Shown: positions 8,901 to 18,816, numbered from the stretch's first letter. The stretch: 64,000 nt of DNA from Chryseobacterium soli (GCF_000737705.1 NZ_JPRH01000004.1:310001-374000), one strand, 5' to 3'. Numbers and translations: made by a program. The notes: a model not told the origin generated them from the letters alone.

Positions 8901-10307
8901 CTAGTTTTTATATAAAGCTATATATTTTTCTGCAGATTTCTCCCATGCAAAATCAAAATTCATGTTGGCATGAATTAAATCTTCCATGACTCCTTTTTGA
9001 TTGTAGATAGCAACTGCCCTGTTCATGGCATGAAGGATATCATCTACTCCTGAATAAGTAAAATTCAGTCCGGCGCCTCCGGTGGAAATATCTTCCACAG
9101 TATCTCTTAAACCGCCTGTATATCGCACTACAGGAACCGTGCCATAACGCATCGAGTACATCTGATTTAACCCGCAGGGCTCCACTCTTGACGGCATCAA
9201 CAGGAAGTCTGCCGAGGCATAAATCTTATGGGAAAGATGTTCTTTGTATCCCAGATCTAAAGCGAAATTTGTGTAGGTATATTCATACTCTTTCAGCTTG
9301 TTTTCAATATAGGTATTTCCTGATCCCAGAATCATAATATTCAGAGCGCCATAGCTTTGCTTAATACTTCGCCAAACCACATCCGGAAGGAGATCTGCTC
9401 CTTTTTCCATAGCAAATCTTCCGATGAAAGCAAACAAAGGAAGCTCCGGCTTTAGACCGTATTCTTTACATAATTTGTCTTTATTTTTCTTTTTTTGAGC
9501 GACTGCATTTTTTACAGAAAAATTAAAATCAAGCATTGGATCGGTCTCCGGATTCCAGACTTCTGTATCAATTCCATTGATAATTCCGTATGCTTTTCCA
9601 AATTCATCGCGAACAAGACTTTCCAATCCTCTGAAGCTTACAAAAAGTTCTTCCAGATATCCCTCGGAAACAGTTGTGAAAGCATTGGCACACTTGATCA
9701 TGCTTGCCAACGGGTTGATGTATCCTTTCCAGTCCAGAAGTCCCCATTTATAAGAATCAAAAGCAGGCATATAATTGGACATTTCCCAGCTCATCATTCC
9801 CTGATATTCGCCATTATGAATCGTTCCAATGGTTTTTACATCTTTTAAAAATGCAAATTCAGGACAATATTTAATCATAAAAGGGACCAGTCCTGTATGA
9901 TAATCATGACAATGAAGAACGTCGGGTTTTATCTTCATCGCGCTTAGCCAATGTAAAACACCGTGCTGAAATGCCAAAAACTGAAAGCTTTCATCCTGAT
10001 AACCGTATGGATTATCGCGGTCTAAAAGTCCCGGAATTTTAACCATATATAATTCAAATCCTAAAGCATCTGTTTTCTCCTTCATTACCTGAACCTGAAG
10101 CATATTCGGGCCCTGATGAATGAAGCCGTCAAAAACAACATCAAACTCATGATCATAGATAAAGGATTTGTTGTACCAAGGCATCACAACCTTAGCATCT
10201 ATTCCTTTTATTTTATTCTGATATTTCGGCAATGCTCCTACAACATCTGCCAATCCTCCTACTTTGGCTACAGGATAACATTCTGTGCTAAGGTGATAAA
10301 TTGTCAT
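8901..10307 (-). CDS. glgA: Glycogen synthase (ADP-glucose)
   Basis: A 468-residue GT5 glycosyltransferase with a GT-B fold. The ADP-glucose site KVGGLADVVGALPK is at residues 14-27; the C-terminal domain carries FIGRFAMEKGADLL and the SRVEPCGLNQMYSMRYGTVPVV segment with the conserved catalytic Glu. It extends alpha-1,4-glucan chains from ADP-glucose. It lies 36 bases downstream of the hypothetical gene that overlaps glgB, so glgB, that gene and glgA form one transcription unit, probably with glgC. No truncation seen. Confidence 0.96.
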   Translation of the reverse strand: MTIYHLSTECYPVAKVGGLADVVGALPKYQNKIKGIDAKVVMPWYNKSFIYDHEFDVVFDGFIHQGPNMLQVQVMKEKTDALGFELYMVKIPGLLDRDNPYGYQDESFQFLAFQHGVLHWLSAMKIKPDVLHCHDYHTGLVPFMIKYCPEFAFLKDVKTIGTIHNGEYQGMMSWEMSNYMPAFDSYKWGLLDWKGYINPLASMIKCANAFTTVSEGYLEELFVSFRGLESLVRDEFGKAYGIINGIDTEVWNPETDPMLDFNFSVKNAVAQKKKNKDKLCKEYGLKPELPLFAFIGRFAMEKGADLLPDVVWRSIKQSYGALNIMILGSGNTYIENKLKEYEYTYTNFALDLGYKEHLSHKIYASADFLLMPSRVEPCGLNQMYSMRYGTVPVVRYTGGLRDTVEDISTGGAGLNFTYSGVDDILHAMNRAVAIYNQKGVMEDLIHANMNFDFAWEKSAEKYIALYKN

Positions 10308-10343
10308 TTTTATTTTTAAAATTTAATGATTAAAAAATTCCCT

Positions 10344-10889
10344 TTAAAAAATTGTCTTGATATTGGACTCCAATTCAAACAGATACTGTGTTTTATCATC
10401 AAAAAAATACTCTTTGACCATAATAGTGAAATCTTCTGATTGAAAGGTTATTAATCCATATTTTTCAAGATGGTCAACATCAAAAGCTGATGATTCATCG
10501 AATGCAAAAGTTTCCACTTTCCATGATAAAAATCCTTCTTCTGAATCATGATCTTTATGTACCTCTCCTCTGTTTTGCAATTGTTCATTTGGGTAAAATC
10601 TGAACATAAGAGAATCCTGGGTTATCAGTTTTTTAATAAGACTGCGTGTGTCGGCTTCACTTACCATGCAAATCATTTCACACACCTTATCATGTGAAAA
10701 AACGATTTTATGTTTTTCCACTTTAAAATCATAAAAATACAGTTCATCATTTAATTTTGCATCCGACAAGGGAGGAACAATTCCTGCCCCGGCAAAATCC
10801 TGTAACGTTTCTTCATCAAAATCGGTTCTGATAATATACTCTTTAAGATCTTTATATTCTTTTCCTAAAACGTCTAAAACCTGAATCAT
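10344..10889 (-). CDS. Conserved-looking hypothetical protein in glycogen operon
   Basis: I do not recognise this 181-residue protein. It is acidic, predicted soluble, with no signal peptide or membrane segment, and rich in Asp, Glu, Phe and Tyr; it looks like a compact alpha/beta domain. Its ATG overlaps the glgB stop codon in an ATGA, which implies translational coupling, and glgA follows 36 bases later. That position suggests a role in glycogen metabolism, such as binding GlgB or GlgA or the granule, but nothing in the sequence shows an active site. No carbohydrate-binding motif such as the WNxW of CBM48 is seen. Confidence 0.75.
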   Translation of the reverse strand: MIQVLDVLGKEYKDLKEYIIRTDFDEETLQDFAGAGIVPPLSDAKLNDELYFYDFKVEKHKIVFSHDKVCEMICMVSEADTRSLIKKLITQDSLMFRFYPNEQLQNRGEVHKDHDSEEGFLSWKVETFAFDESSAFDVDHLEKYGLITFQSEDFTIMVKEYFFDDKTQYLFELESNIKTIF

Positions 10890-12838
10890 TTTTTATGTTG
10901 TTTTATTCTTTGTAATTTATAACTTTTATCTTTCTTCTGACGTAAAATAACGCCCGCAAGAGGCGGCAGTTTTATACTGATTGATTTCGGATGATTCATC
11001 CATTCTTCCTGCTGTTCTTTAAAAATATCCGGTTCTACAGCACTCCCACCGTATTTTCCATCATCAGAATTAAAGACAACTTCCCAATGGGTTCCTGCAT
11101 TTACTCCAATTTTATAGTCCAGCACAATGGGTTTTAAATTCAGAATCACCATAAAGACATCGTCTTTTTTCTTACCTTTTCTTGCATATATATAGACGGA
11201 ATTATCCAGATCATCTGCTTCGATCCATTCAAAACCGTTTTTATCAAACTGATTTTCATAAAAAACAGATTCATTCCTATACAGATGATTCAGATCTTTC
11301 ACAAGGGTCTGTAATCCTTTATGAACGGGATATTGCAGCAGGTGCCAGTCCAGGCTTTGGGTGAAATTCCATTCGCTGGTCTGTCCAAATTCATCCCCCA
11401 TAAAAAGCAGTTTTGCTCCCGGATGGGTGTACATATAGACATACAGTGCCCGAAGGTTTGCAAATTTCTGCCATTCGTCTCCGCTCATTTTATAAATAAG
11501 ACTTGCTTTTCCGTGTACCACTTCGTCATGCGACAAAGGCATCATATAATTTTCATTATACATATACATGGAAGCAAATGTGAGTTTATGATGATGAAAC
11601 TTCCTGGCATCAGGCGTTTCTTTAAAATAATCCAGCGTATCATGCATCCAGCCCATCATCCATTTCATTCCGAAACCCACTCCGCCGTCATGGACAGGCT
11701 TTGTCAACAACGGAAAATCTGAACTTTCTTCAGCTATGGTAATGATGCTTTCTCCAAATTCTTTATAGACCGCTGTATTAAACTCCTGAAGAAAAGCTTT
11801 GGCTTCAAGATTTACATTATCTCCATATATATTAGGTTCCCATTCTCCTTCGTTTCTGGAATAATCCAGATGCAGCATTGAAGTTACAGCATCTACACGC
11901 AGCCCATCTGCATGATAACGTTCAAGCCAGAACATGGCATTGGAAATCAGGAAAGATTTCACTTCATTTCTGCCGTAATTGAAAATATATGATTTCCAGT
12001 CCGGATGAAAGCCTTTTCTGGGATCTTCATGTTCGTATAAGTAAGAGCCATCAAAACGATGAAGCCCATTCGCATCTCCGGGAAAATGAGAAGGTACCCA
12101 ATCCAGAATAACACCAATTCCGTTTTTATGGAGCTCATCGATCAAAAACATCAGATCCTGTGGTGAACCGAAACGTGATGTCGCGGCATAAAACCCTGTA
12201 ATCTGATATCCCCAGCTCGGATCGTAGGGATATTCCATTATCGGCATAAACTCTACGTGCGTGAAGCCCATTTCTTTGATATAGGGAACAAGCTTTTCTG
12301 CAATATCTCTGTAATTCAAAAACCGTTTGGGATCATCACTTTCTCTCAGCCATGAGGCAAGATGGATTTCATATACAGATATGGGAGCTTTTAAGCTGTT
12401 GTTTTTCCATCGGCTCTCCATCCATTGTTCATCTCCCCATTCATACCAAGTGGTAGAAACAAGTGAAGCCGCCTGAAGGTTCTGTTCCCAGCTTAAAGCA
12501 TACGGATCGCTTTTTTCCAAAATATCCCCGCGTTCAGTTTCCACAGCATATTTATATAACGTTCCCCAGGTAAGTCCCGCAATAAACCCTTCCCAAATTC
12601 CTGATCCGTCCCATCGGGGAAACAAGATATGATCTTTATCATTCCAATTATTAAAATTCCCGATTACTGAAACTTTTTTTGCATTCGGGGCCCAGACTGA
12701 AAAATACACCCCTTGAACTCCGTCCTTTTCTACAGAATGTGCACCAAACTTATCATAGAGTTTATAATGCTTACCTTCTTTAAAAAGATAAACATCATGA
12801 TCAGTGAAAAGCGTGTATGTTTTAACAGAATTCATCAA
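10886..12838 (-). CDS. glgB: 1,4-alpha-glucan branching enzyme
   Basis: A 650-residue GH13 enzyme. The N-terminal CBM48 region has VSVIGNFNNWNDKDH near residue 54; the catalytic barrel shows GLRVDAVTSML (nucleophile Asp), ITIAEESSDFP (acid/base Glu) and LSHDEVVHGK (transition-state His-Asp), and ends with the C-terminal all-beta domain. It cuts alpha-1,4 chains and re-attaches them as alpha-1,6 branches in glycogen. At this length it has a single CBM48 and no extra N1 domain, unlike the roughly 730-residue E. coli form. First gene of the leftward glycogen operon; the next gene starts inside its stop codon. It diverges from another CBM48 protein across a 208-base gap. Confidence 0.96.
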   Translation of the reverse strand: MMNSVKTYTLFTDHDVYLFKEGKHYKLYDKFGAHSVEKDGVQGVYFSVWAPNAKKVSVIGNFNNWNDKDHILFPRWDGSGIWEGFIAGLTWGTLYKYAVETERGDILEKSDPYALSWEQNLQAASLVSTTWYEWGDEQWMESRWKNNSLKAPISVYEIHLASWLRESDDPKRFLNYRDIAEKLVPYIKEMGFTHVEFMPIMEYPYDPSWGYQITGFYAATSRFGSPQDLMFLIDELHKNGIGVILDWVPSHFPGDANGLHRFDGSYLYEHEDPRKGFHPDWKSYIFNYGRNEVKSFLISNAMFWLERYHADGLRVDAVTSMLHLDYSRNEGEWEPNIYGDNVNLEAKAFLQEFNTAVYKEFGESIITIAEESSDFPLLTKPVHDGGVGFGMKWMMGWMHDTLDYFKETPDARKFHHHKLTFASMYMYNENYMMPLSHDEVVHGKASLIYKMSGDEWQKFANLRALYVYMYTHPGAKLLFMGDEFGQTSEWNFTQSLDWHLLQYPVHKGLQTLVKDLNHLYRNESVFYENQFDKNGFEWIEADDLDNSVYIYARKGKKKDDVFMVILNLKPIVLDYKIGVNAGTHWEVVFNSDDGKYGGSAVEPDIFKEQQEEWMNHPKSISIKLPPLAGVILRQKKDKSYKLQRIKQHKK

Positions 12839-13046
12839 TAGTTTTTGTATTTAAATATTTTTTTGAAACTACGAAAAACATCAACAACTGAAGTTAATTA
12901 TTAATGAAATAATTAGCATGTCAATCTCCTTCATGAGCCCATCTATCAAATATATAGTTTTTAGTGCATTATTTTTATAAATTTAACCACAATCTACATA
13001 AAAAGATTTTTTATACATTTAGCATTTAATTATTATATAAACACTC

Positions 13047-14171
13047 ATGATGACGTTTGAACTTTACACTGAAGAAAGTGATGACAGGACAGTATATATC
13101 ACCGGAAACTTCAATAACTGGAATCCGAGAGATCCCGGTTTTCAACTTAAAAAGCTAGATCCCAACTCCTATTCTATTGATATTGACAGCCAGCTTCTGC
13201 CTGACCATATTGAATATAAATTCACAAAAGGAGGTTGGGAAAATGTAGAACTCGATCAATACGGAAGCATTACTCCCAACCGAAAAGCAGAAAAAACAGA
13301 AGGCAAGGTGAAAAGTATTGTTGAAAAATGGAGACTCAACTGGGGACCTTTCAAAAAAGAATTTTTCCCAATCGCAGAAATTATTTCAGAAGAATTTTAT
13401 ATTCCCCAGCTTGACCGCTACCGTAAAGTCTGGGCATTATTGCCTTACGACTATTACGTTTCCAATAAAAACTATCCTGTACTTTACCTGCAGGATGCTC
13501 AAAACCTCTTTAATGAAGGAAGCGGGTACGGAAACTGGGAAATCGATAAAAAACTTTCTATTCTCGCTGAATATGGCCGTGGAGATGTTATCATTATCGC
13601 CATCGAACATGGAAGTGAGGAACGCATCAAGGAATACATTTTTGATAACGACAATATTGCCCACGGCTCCGAAGGTAAAAAATATATCCGTTTTATTACA
13701 GATACTCTGAAGCCTTTTGTGGACGAACATTACCGCACCAAAAAAGACAGGGAAAATACAGGCATCGGCGGAAGTTCCCTAGGTGCTTTGATCAGTATAT
13801 ACAGTGGTTTCCTGTATCCGGAAGTCTATTCTAAACTATTGATTTTTTCTCCTTCACTTTGGGTGGAACCTAATAATAATTTCCCAATGATGAGCTTAAG
13901 GGTTCCTTTCAAAACAAAGATTTACCTGTACGGAGGTGGCCAGGAAGGATCCAAAATGGTAAAAAGAATCTACGTTTTTGAAGAATATTTAAAGAGATGG
14001 GAAAAGAAAAATCTTTTTGACTTCGAATTCAAAACAAGCATCAATCCGGAAGGCACACACAGTGAATTTTACTGGTCGCAGGAATTCCCAAGAGCGATTG
14101 AATGGCTATTCTATGACAATACGGAAAACCCGGTAGAAGTAACTCCTCAACAAAAAAGTATTACCCAATAA
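13047..14171 (+). CDS. CBM48-like domain fused to esterase-D type alpha/beta hydrolase
   Basis: A 374-residue two-domain protein. Residues 1-90 form a CBM48/AMPK-beta-like glycogen-binding module (TVYITGNFNNWNPRD at about 15-29), preceded by no signal peptide, so it should be cytoplasmic. Residues 110-360 form an alpha/beta hydrolase of the esterase D/enterochelin-esterase type: nucleophile Ser244 in GGSSLG, YLQDAQNLF near the oxyanion region and His338 in GTHSEFYW. It probably cleaves an ester while bound to, or derived from, a glucan; the substrate is not known. It diverges from glgB and is followed after 4 bases by an M17 aminopeptidase, so the two are co-transcribed. The pairing with glgB suggests shared control. 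Confidence 0.8.
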   Translation: MMTFELYTEESDDRTVYITGNFNNWNPRDPGFQLKKLDPNSYSIDIDSQLLPDHIEYKFTKGGWENVELDQYGSITPNRKAEKTEGKVKSIVEKWRLNWGPFKKEFFPIAEIISEEFYIPQLDRYRKVWALLPYDYYVSNKNYPVLYLQDAQNLFNEGSGYGNWEIDKKLSILAEYGRGDVIIIAIEHGSEERIKEYIFDNDNIAHGSEGKKYIRFITDTLKPFVDEHYRTKKDRENTGIGGSSLGALISIYSGFLYPEVYSKLLIFSPSLWVEPNNNFPMMSLRVPFKTKIYLYGGGQEGSKMVKRIYVFEEYLKRWEKKNLFDFEFKTSINPEGTHSEFYWSQEFPRAIEWLFYDNTENPVEVTPQQKSITQ

Positions 14172-14175
14172 GCAT

Positions 14176-15591
14176 ATGAAATTAATCAACAAAAAAAATA
14201 AAAGCTACGCTCAGATCTTTCAACTGTTTACAGAAGAAGAATGGAAAAAAACGAATCAGAATTTCAACAAAAATGTTTCTTCTTTTTTTACGGGAAAGAA
14301 AAATGAAGTTTTTGTTATCACGAATGAAGATACCATCACCTATTGTATTGGTCTGGGGAAATCCGGAATTCAGGATTTTGAAGTACAGCAGGTAGCCACT
14401 AAGTTTTCGCAGACTCAGAAAAAAAATCTATTGCCTGCTTCTACACTGTTGGAGGCTGACTTCCTGAATGAAAAACAATTCGAAGAGTTTGTGAAAGGAC
14501 TGTTGATCGGAACCTACCATTATCCTTTTGACAAAAGTCATCCTTTCTGGAGTGTAGATTTTGAGATTCATACTGAAAATGTAACCCAGCAAAAACTGGA
14601 TAATATCAGCCAAAAAGCTGAAGCGTTGAGTAACGGACAGATTGCCTGTCAGGACTGGCTGAATAAACCTGCCAATCTTAAAAAACCTGAGATTTTTAGT
14701 GCCTATCTTCAGGATTTAGCAAAAACCCATCAGTTAAACTACACATCTTTTGACAGAAAAAAATGTGAGGAACTCGGATTAGGCGCCTATCTTTCCGTTA
14801 ATCAGGGAAGTGCTTATGATGCTGCTTTTACTATTTTAGAATACAAAACAACCGCTAACAATGCCAAAACAATTGGTTTAGTTGGAAAATGTGTCTTGTT
14901 TGATACAGGAGGAGTTTCTTTGAAAAACCCCGACAATATGCATTATATGAAATCGGATATGGGTGGTGCCACTGCTGTTTTAGGAGCATTAATTTACGCT
15001 TCTGAGATGAAACTGCCGGTCAATATCATCGCGATTTTACCGATTACCGACAATGCCATTTCTGAAAATGCTTTTCTTCCAAGTGATGTGATCACCGCTT
15101 ACAACGGGAAAACGATCGAGGTCCTTAATACTGATGCGGAAGGAAGAATGATTTTGGCCGACGGGCTTTCTTATCTTGTCAAAAATTACCAAACTGATCT
15201 TCTTATTGACCTTGCTACTTTAACGGGAAGTTCGGTAAGAATGTTCGGCGATACGTGTGGAGCTTTGTTTTCAAATGATGAAGACCTTAAAAATCTTTTG
15301 GTGAAAACAGGAGATAAAACCAATCAGAGATTATGGAATCTGCCTTTATGGGATGTTTGGAAGGATGATATCCAGTCTGATGTTGCAGACCTTAAAAACA
15401 TCTCAATGAAGCCGATTGGCGACTGTATCATCGCAGCAAAATTCCTGGAGCACTTCATTGAAGGACATCCAAAATGGGCGCATTTAGATATTGCAGGGGT
15501 AGCTTTCGGAAGTGTGGGATATGCTAAAGAAAAAGCTGCAACCGGCTTTGGAGTGCAATTGCTGGCCGATTTAATCGAAAATTATCATTAA
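14176..15591 (+). CDS. Leucyl aminopeptidase family protein (M17)
   Basis: A 471-residue M17 metallopeptidase. The C-terminal catalytic domain has the conserved VGKCVLFDTGGVSLK and KSDMGGATAV segments (Lys and Asp ligands of the two metal ions) and the family signature NTDAEGRMILADGL with Asp and Glu ligands and the bicarbonate-site Arg. The N-terminal 160 residues are the divergent regulatory domain. These cytoplasmic enzymes release N-terminal residues from short peptides, and some act on Cys-Gly or other dipeptides. Only 4 bases separate it from the CBM48-esterase upstream, and a set of amide-forming ligases lies downstream, so a role in trimming their peptide product is possible but unproven. 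Confidence 0.92.
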   Translation: MKLINKKNKSYAQIFQLFTEEEWKKTNQNFNKNVSSFFTGKKNEVFVITNEDTITYCIGLGKSGIQDFEVQQVATKFSQTQKKNLLPASTLLEADFLNEKQFEEFVKGLLIGTYHYPFDKSHPFWSVDFEIHTENVTQQKLDNISQKAEALSNGQIACQDWLNKPANLKKPEIFSAYLQDLAKTHQLNYTSFDRKKCEELGLGAYLSVNQGSAYDAAFTILEYKTTANNAKTIGLVGKCVLFDTGGVSLKNPDNMHYMKSDMGGATAVLGALIYASEMKLPVNIIAILPITDNAISENAFLPSDVITAYNGKTIEVLNTDAEGRMILADGLSYLVKNYQTDLLIDLATLTGSSVRMFGDTCGALFSNDEDLKNLLVKTGDKTNQRLWNLPLWDVWKDDIQSDVADLKNISMKPIGDCIIAAKFLEHFIEGHPKWAHLDIAGVAFGSVGYAKEKAATGFGVQLLADLIENYH

Positions 15592-15732
15592 AAATTAGTT
15601 TATTAAAAAAAATCTCTGTATACTTGATAGAGGAATTCTCAAAAGCACAATAATTGAAGGTTTTTAACATTAATTAATCAATAAAAAATCTCTTTTATTT
15701 TTGAATATTCATCAAAATTAAAAAAACATTAT

Positions 15733-16944
15733 ATGGAGGAGAAAACTATAGTATGTATTTCATGCTATTACAAAGGCTATGATTTCATGGATGAAATGAA
15801 AAAGCTGGGTAATAAAGTAATCTTAATAACATCAGAAAATCTTAAAGAAAAAAACTGGCCGTGGCATTCAATAGACGAAACATTTTATATGCCCGAAATA
15901 AAACCATCCGTATGGAATCTGGAACATCTTGTTCAGGGATTTTCTCATTTGATGACCACCAGAAAGGTTCATGCTGTAGTAGCTCTTGATGACTACGATG
16001 TAGAAAAAGCGGCACTGATCAGAGAAACATTCCGTATTCCGGGAATGGGCCAAACCACGCACCGGTATTTCAGAGATAAACTTGCTATGAGGCAGAAGGC
16101 GAAAGATTCAGGGATTAATGTCCCTGAATTCACTGCCGTTTTCAATAATGATGAGGTCAATGCATTCGCTGAAACGGTTCCCGCTCCATGGGTACTCAAG
16201 CCCCGTTCAGAAGCCTCTGCTTCCGGAATCAAAAAAATAACTTCCAAAGAACAGCTTTGGGAAGCCCTTGACACGCTTGGTGAAGAACGCCATCTTTTTT
16301 TACTTGAAAGCTTCAAACCGGGTGATGTATACCACGTAGACAGTTTGACATTTAATCAAAAAATTGTTTTCACTTCTGCCTCAAAATATCTTGCTCCTCC
16401 TATGGAAGTTTCTCATGAAGGCGGCGTATTCAGAACTAAGACATTGGGAGCAAGCTCCAAGGATTTTATTGATCTTGAAGAAATCAACGCTAGAGTACTT
16501 TCCAGTTTCGGACTCCTCAACGGTGCCACCCATACAGAATTTATCCGCAGTAAAGAAGACGGACAACTGTATTTTCTTGAAACCTCTTCCAGGGTTGGAG
16601 GTGCTCATATTCCTGATTTGGTTGAAGCATCAAGCAGCATCAATATCTGGAGAGAATGGGCGAAAATTGAGGACGCACTTCTAAAAGGTAAACAATATCA
16701 AATTTCAAAATCTACAGGATATTATTCGGGGTTAATTATCGCTTTGATTAAAGATAAAGAACCGGATTATAATGATTTTGAATGTGAGGAAGCGGTAAAA
16801 TTCCTTCCGATAGATTACCATGTAGGAATTGTCTATAAATCAAACAATTCTGTGGCCGTACAGGAAAGACTGGACAGTGCAGCGGAAAAAATCCATGCAG
16901 AATTGCTAAACATTCTACCGCCCAAAGGCAAACCAACCTCATAG
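15733..16944 (+). CDS. ATP-grasp carboxylate-amine ligase (first of the cluster)
   Basis: A 403-residue ATP-grasp enzyme of the broad biotin-carboxylase/PurK-like group. Visible features: an N-terminal pre-ATP-grasp Rossmann region (IVCISCYYKGYDFMDEM), the ATP-binding Lys segment PWVLKPRSEASASGI, LFLLESFKPGDVYHVDSL, and the metal-binding LYFLETSSRVGGAHIPD with Glu in place of the usual E-N pair. Such enzymes activate a carboxylate as acyl phosphate and join it to an amine or thiol. The substrate is unknown. A -7 box TATTTTTG at 15696-15703 precedes it without a clear -33 element, consistent with this being the first gene of the operon that runs to the amidotransferase. Confidence 0.85.
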   Translation: MEEKTIVCISCYYKGYDFMDEMKKLGNKVILITSENLKEKNWPWHSIDETFYMPEIKPSVWNLEHLVQGFSHLMTTRKVHAVVALDDYDVEKAALIRETFRIPGMGQTTHRYFRDKLAMRQKAKDSGINVPEFTAVFNNDEVNAFAETVPAPWVLKPRSEASASGIKKITSKEQLWEALDTLGEERHLFLLESFKPGDVYHVDSLTFNQKIVFTSASKYLAPPMEVSHEGGVFRTKTLGASSKDFIDLEEINARVLSSFGLLNGATHTEFIRSKEDGQLYFLETSSRVGGAHIPDLVEASSSINIWREWAKIEDALLKGKQYQISKSTGYYSGLIIALIKDKEPDYNDFECEEAVKFLPIDYHVGIVYKSNNSVAVQERLDSAAEKIHAELLNILPPKGKPTS

Positions 16945-17073
16945 GTCCTTAATGAACCCATAATTTAATATTCAAAAACTTAAATAGTTTTATAAAATTA
17001 TTACATTTAATTTATAAAATTTTTATCTTTTTTGGTATTAATTAAATAAATAGTAAAACTCAAACAAGAAAAA

Positions 17074-17787
17074 ATGCCCCATATAGAACATACTGATTAT
17101 TACTCAAATATACTAGGAATAAGCCTCAAAGTAGAGGTCACAGGCCATTACGGATATCCTATCATCATGTTTCCTACTTCCCAGGGACAATACACCCAAA
17201 ATAATGATTTCCACCTGAACGGGAGTATCAATTGGTTTGTGGAACAGGGAAAAGTAAAGCTATACAATATTCAGACGATAGATGCCTGGAGTTTTTATGA
17301 TGAGAGTATTTCTCCTCAGCAAAGAATAAAAAATTATGAATTATATGTACAATTCCTCATTAAAGAATTTGTACCCTATATTCAAAAACTCCATAATACA
17401 CATCGTGTAGCTATTGCCGGAGCGAGTTTTGGAGGATACCATGCAGCCAATTTTGCGTTTAGGTTTCCGGACGTTGTTTCCCATCTATTCTGTCTTTCAG
17501 GAGCATTCAGCATCCGTAATTTTATGGACGGTTATTCTGATGATCTTGTGTATTTCAACTGCCCCAATGAATTTATAAAGAATGATGAGGCCTGGAAATA
17601 TAAGCATATGCATATTGTATTGAGCACTTCCGATCAGGATATCTGCAGAGATAAAAATCTTGAAATGGCCGCCATTTTAACGTCAAAAGGAATCGATTTC
17701 TGGTATGATGAAAGAAAATGGATCAATCACGACTGGCCTTTATGGAGAATGGTTTTCCCCACCTTTATAGGAACCTTCTTCTCGTAA
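17074..17787 (+). CDS. Esterase-D-like alpha/beta hydrolase of the ligase cluster
   Basis: A 237-residue single-domain alpha/beta hydrolase without signal peptide. Nucleophile Ser118 lies in GASFGG and the likely catalytic His219 in NHDWPLW near the C-terminus; the GYPIIMFPTSQGQY strand near residue 27 forms the start of the core. The HDWPxW ending is typical of a subgroup of putative esterases found next to ATP-grasp genes. It could hydrolyse or transfer an acyl group in the pathway made by its neighbours. It has a 129-base gap before it and 39 bases after it, within the same rightward gene set. It is only distantly similar to the CBM48-linked esterase at 13047. Confidence 0.82.
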   Translation: MPHIEHTDYYSNILGISLKVEVTGHYGYPIIMFPTSQGQYTQNNDFHLNGSINWFVEQGKVKLYNIQTIDAWSFYDESISPQQRIKNYELYVQFLIKEFVPYIQKLHNTHRVAIAGASFGGYHAANFAFRFPDVVSHLFCLSGAFSIRNFMDGYSDDLVYFNCPNEFIKNDEAWKYKHMHIVLSTSDQDICRDKNLEMAAILTSKGIDFWYDERKWINHDWPLWRMVFPTFIGTFFS

Positions 17788-17826
17788 ATTATCAACAATT
17801 AAATTATTAATATAAAAACAACAATT

Positions 17827-18780
17827 ATGACAAAAAAAGTGGGAATTCTATTCGGTATGGAAGACACGTTTCCTTGGGCTTTTATTGACAAGGTAAACGA
17901 GCTGGGTGGCGGAGAAATCATTGCTGAACCGGTACATATCGACAAACTGGAACAAGGTGCAGACTATGGATATGCAGTGATTATCGACAGAATTTCGCAG
18001 GATGTTCCTTTTTACAGAGCATATCTTAAAAATGCGGCGCTTAACGGAACGTATGTAATCAATAATCCTTTTTGGTGGAGTGCAGATGAAAAATTCTTTA
18101 ATAATGCATTGATGACGAAACTGGGAATACCGCTTCCTAAAACAGTTTTACTTCCATCTCATGAGAGACCGACAAATACTTCTGAAACTTCATTCAGGAA
18201 CTTAAAATTTCCTCACGACTGGGAATATATTTTCGATTATGTAGGATTTCCTGCTTATATGAAACCTCATGACGGAGGCGGCTGGAGAAACGTGTACAGA
18301 GTAGAAAGCCCTGAGGATCTATGGAATAAACTAGGTGAAACAGAACAGCTGGTGATGATGGTTCAGGAGGAAATTATCTTTGATGATTATTACAGAGTGT
18401 ACTGCCTGGGTAAGAAGTATGTTCATATTATGCCTTACGAGCCTAGAAATGAACCTCATTTAAGATATGCCACAACCCACCAGACGGAAGGCAAAGAACT
18501 GGAAAAACTTCTAAAAGTAATCCATGACTATACGATTAAAATGAATGAAGCTTTGGGATACGATTTTAATACGGTAGAATTTGCGATAAGAGATGGAATT
18601 CCTTACGCCATCGACTTCTGTAATCCTGCTCCTGATGCAGACAGAAATGCTGTAGGTGAAGAAAATTTTGCCTGGATTGTAGAACATTCTGCAAAGCTGG
18701 CTATAGAAAAAGCTAAAGAATATGTTCCCGGAAAACCGAATATTTCCTGGGGTACTTTTGTAAAAGACTCAGCAAAGTAA
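17827..18780 (+). CDS. ATP-grasp ligase (second of the cluster), RimK/glutathione-synthetase-like
   Basis: A 317-residue ATP-grasp protein. An N-terminal substrate domain (KVGILFGMEDTFPWAFIDKVNE) is followed by the ATP-grasp core: FPAYMKPHDGGGWRNV (ATP-binding Lys and glycine loop), MMVQEEIIFDDYYRVYCLG (hinge) and IPYAIDFCNPAPDADR (metal-binding Asp and Asn). The overall shape is that of a peptide or carboxylate-amine ligase acting on a small substrate. The protein has no known-pathway markers such as LysW or ribosomal S6 partners. It sits 39 bases after the esterase and 36 bases before the GCS2-type ligase, giving three bond-forming or bond-breaking enzymes in immediate succession. Confidence 0.85.
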   Translation: MTKKVGILFGMEDTFPWAFIDKVNELGGGEIIAEPVHIDKLEQGADYGYAVIIDRISQDVPFYRAYLKNAALNGTYVINNPFWWSADEKFFNNALMTKLGIPLPKTVLLPSHERPTNTSETSFRNLKFPHDWEYIFDYVGFPAYMKPHDGGGWRNVYRVESPEDLWNKLGETEQLVMMVQEEIIFDDYYRVYCLGKKYVHIMPYEPRNEPHLRYATTHQTEGKELEKLLKVIHDYTIKMNEALGYDFNTVEFAIRDGIPYAIDFCNPAPDADRNAVGEENFAWIVEHSAKLAIEKAKEYVPGKPNISWGTFVKDSAK

Positions 18781-18816
18781 CACATTGAAAGATAAAGATC
18801 AAAAACACGAAAAAAA

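Noticed and set aside
11321..11722. 133-codon plus-strand frame inside glgB
   Set aside because: Antisense shadow of the GH13 catalytic domain.
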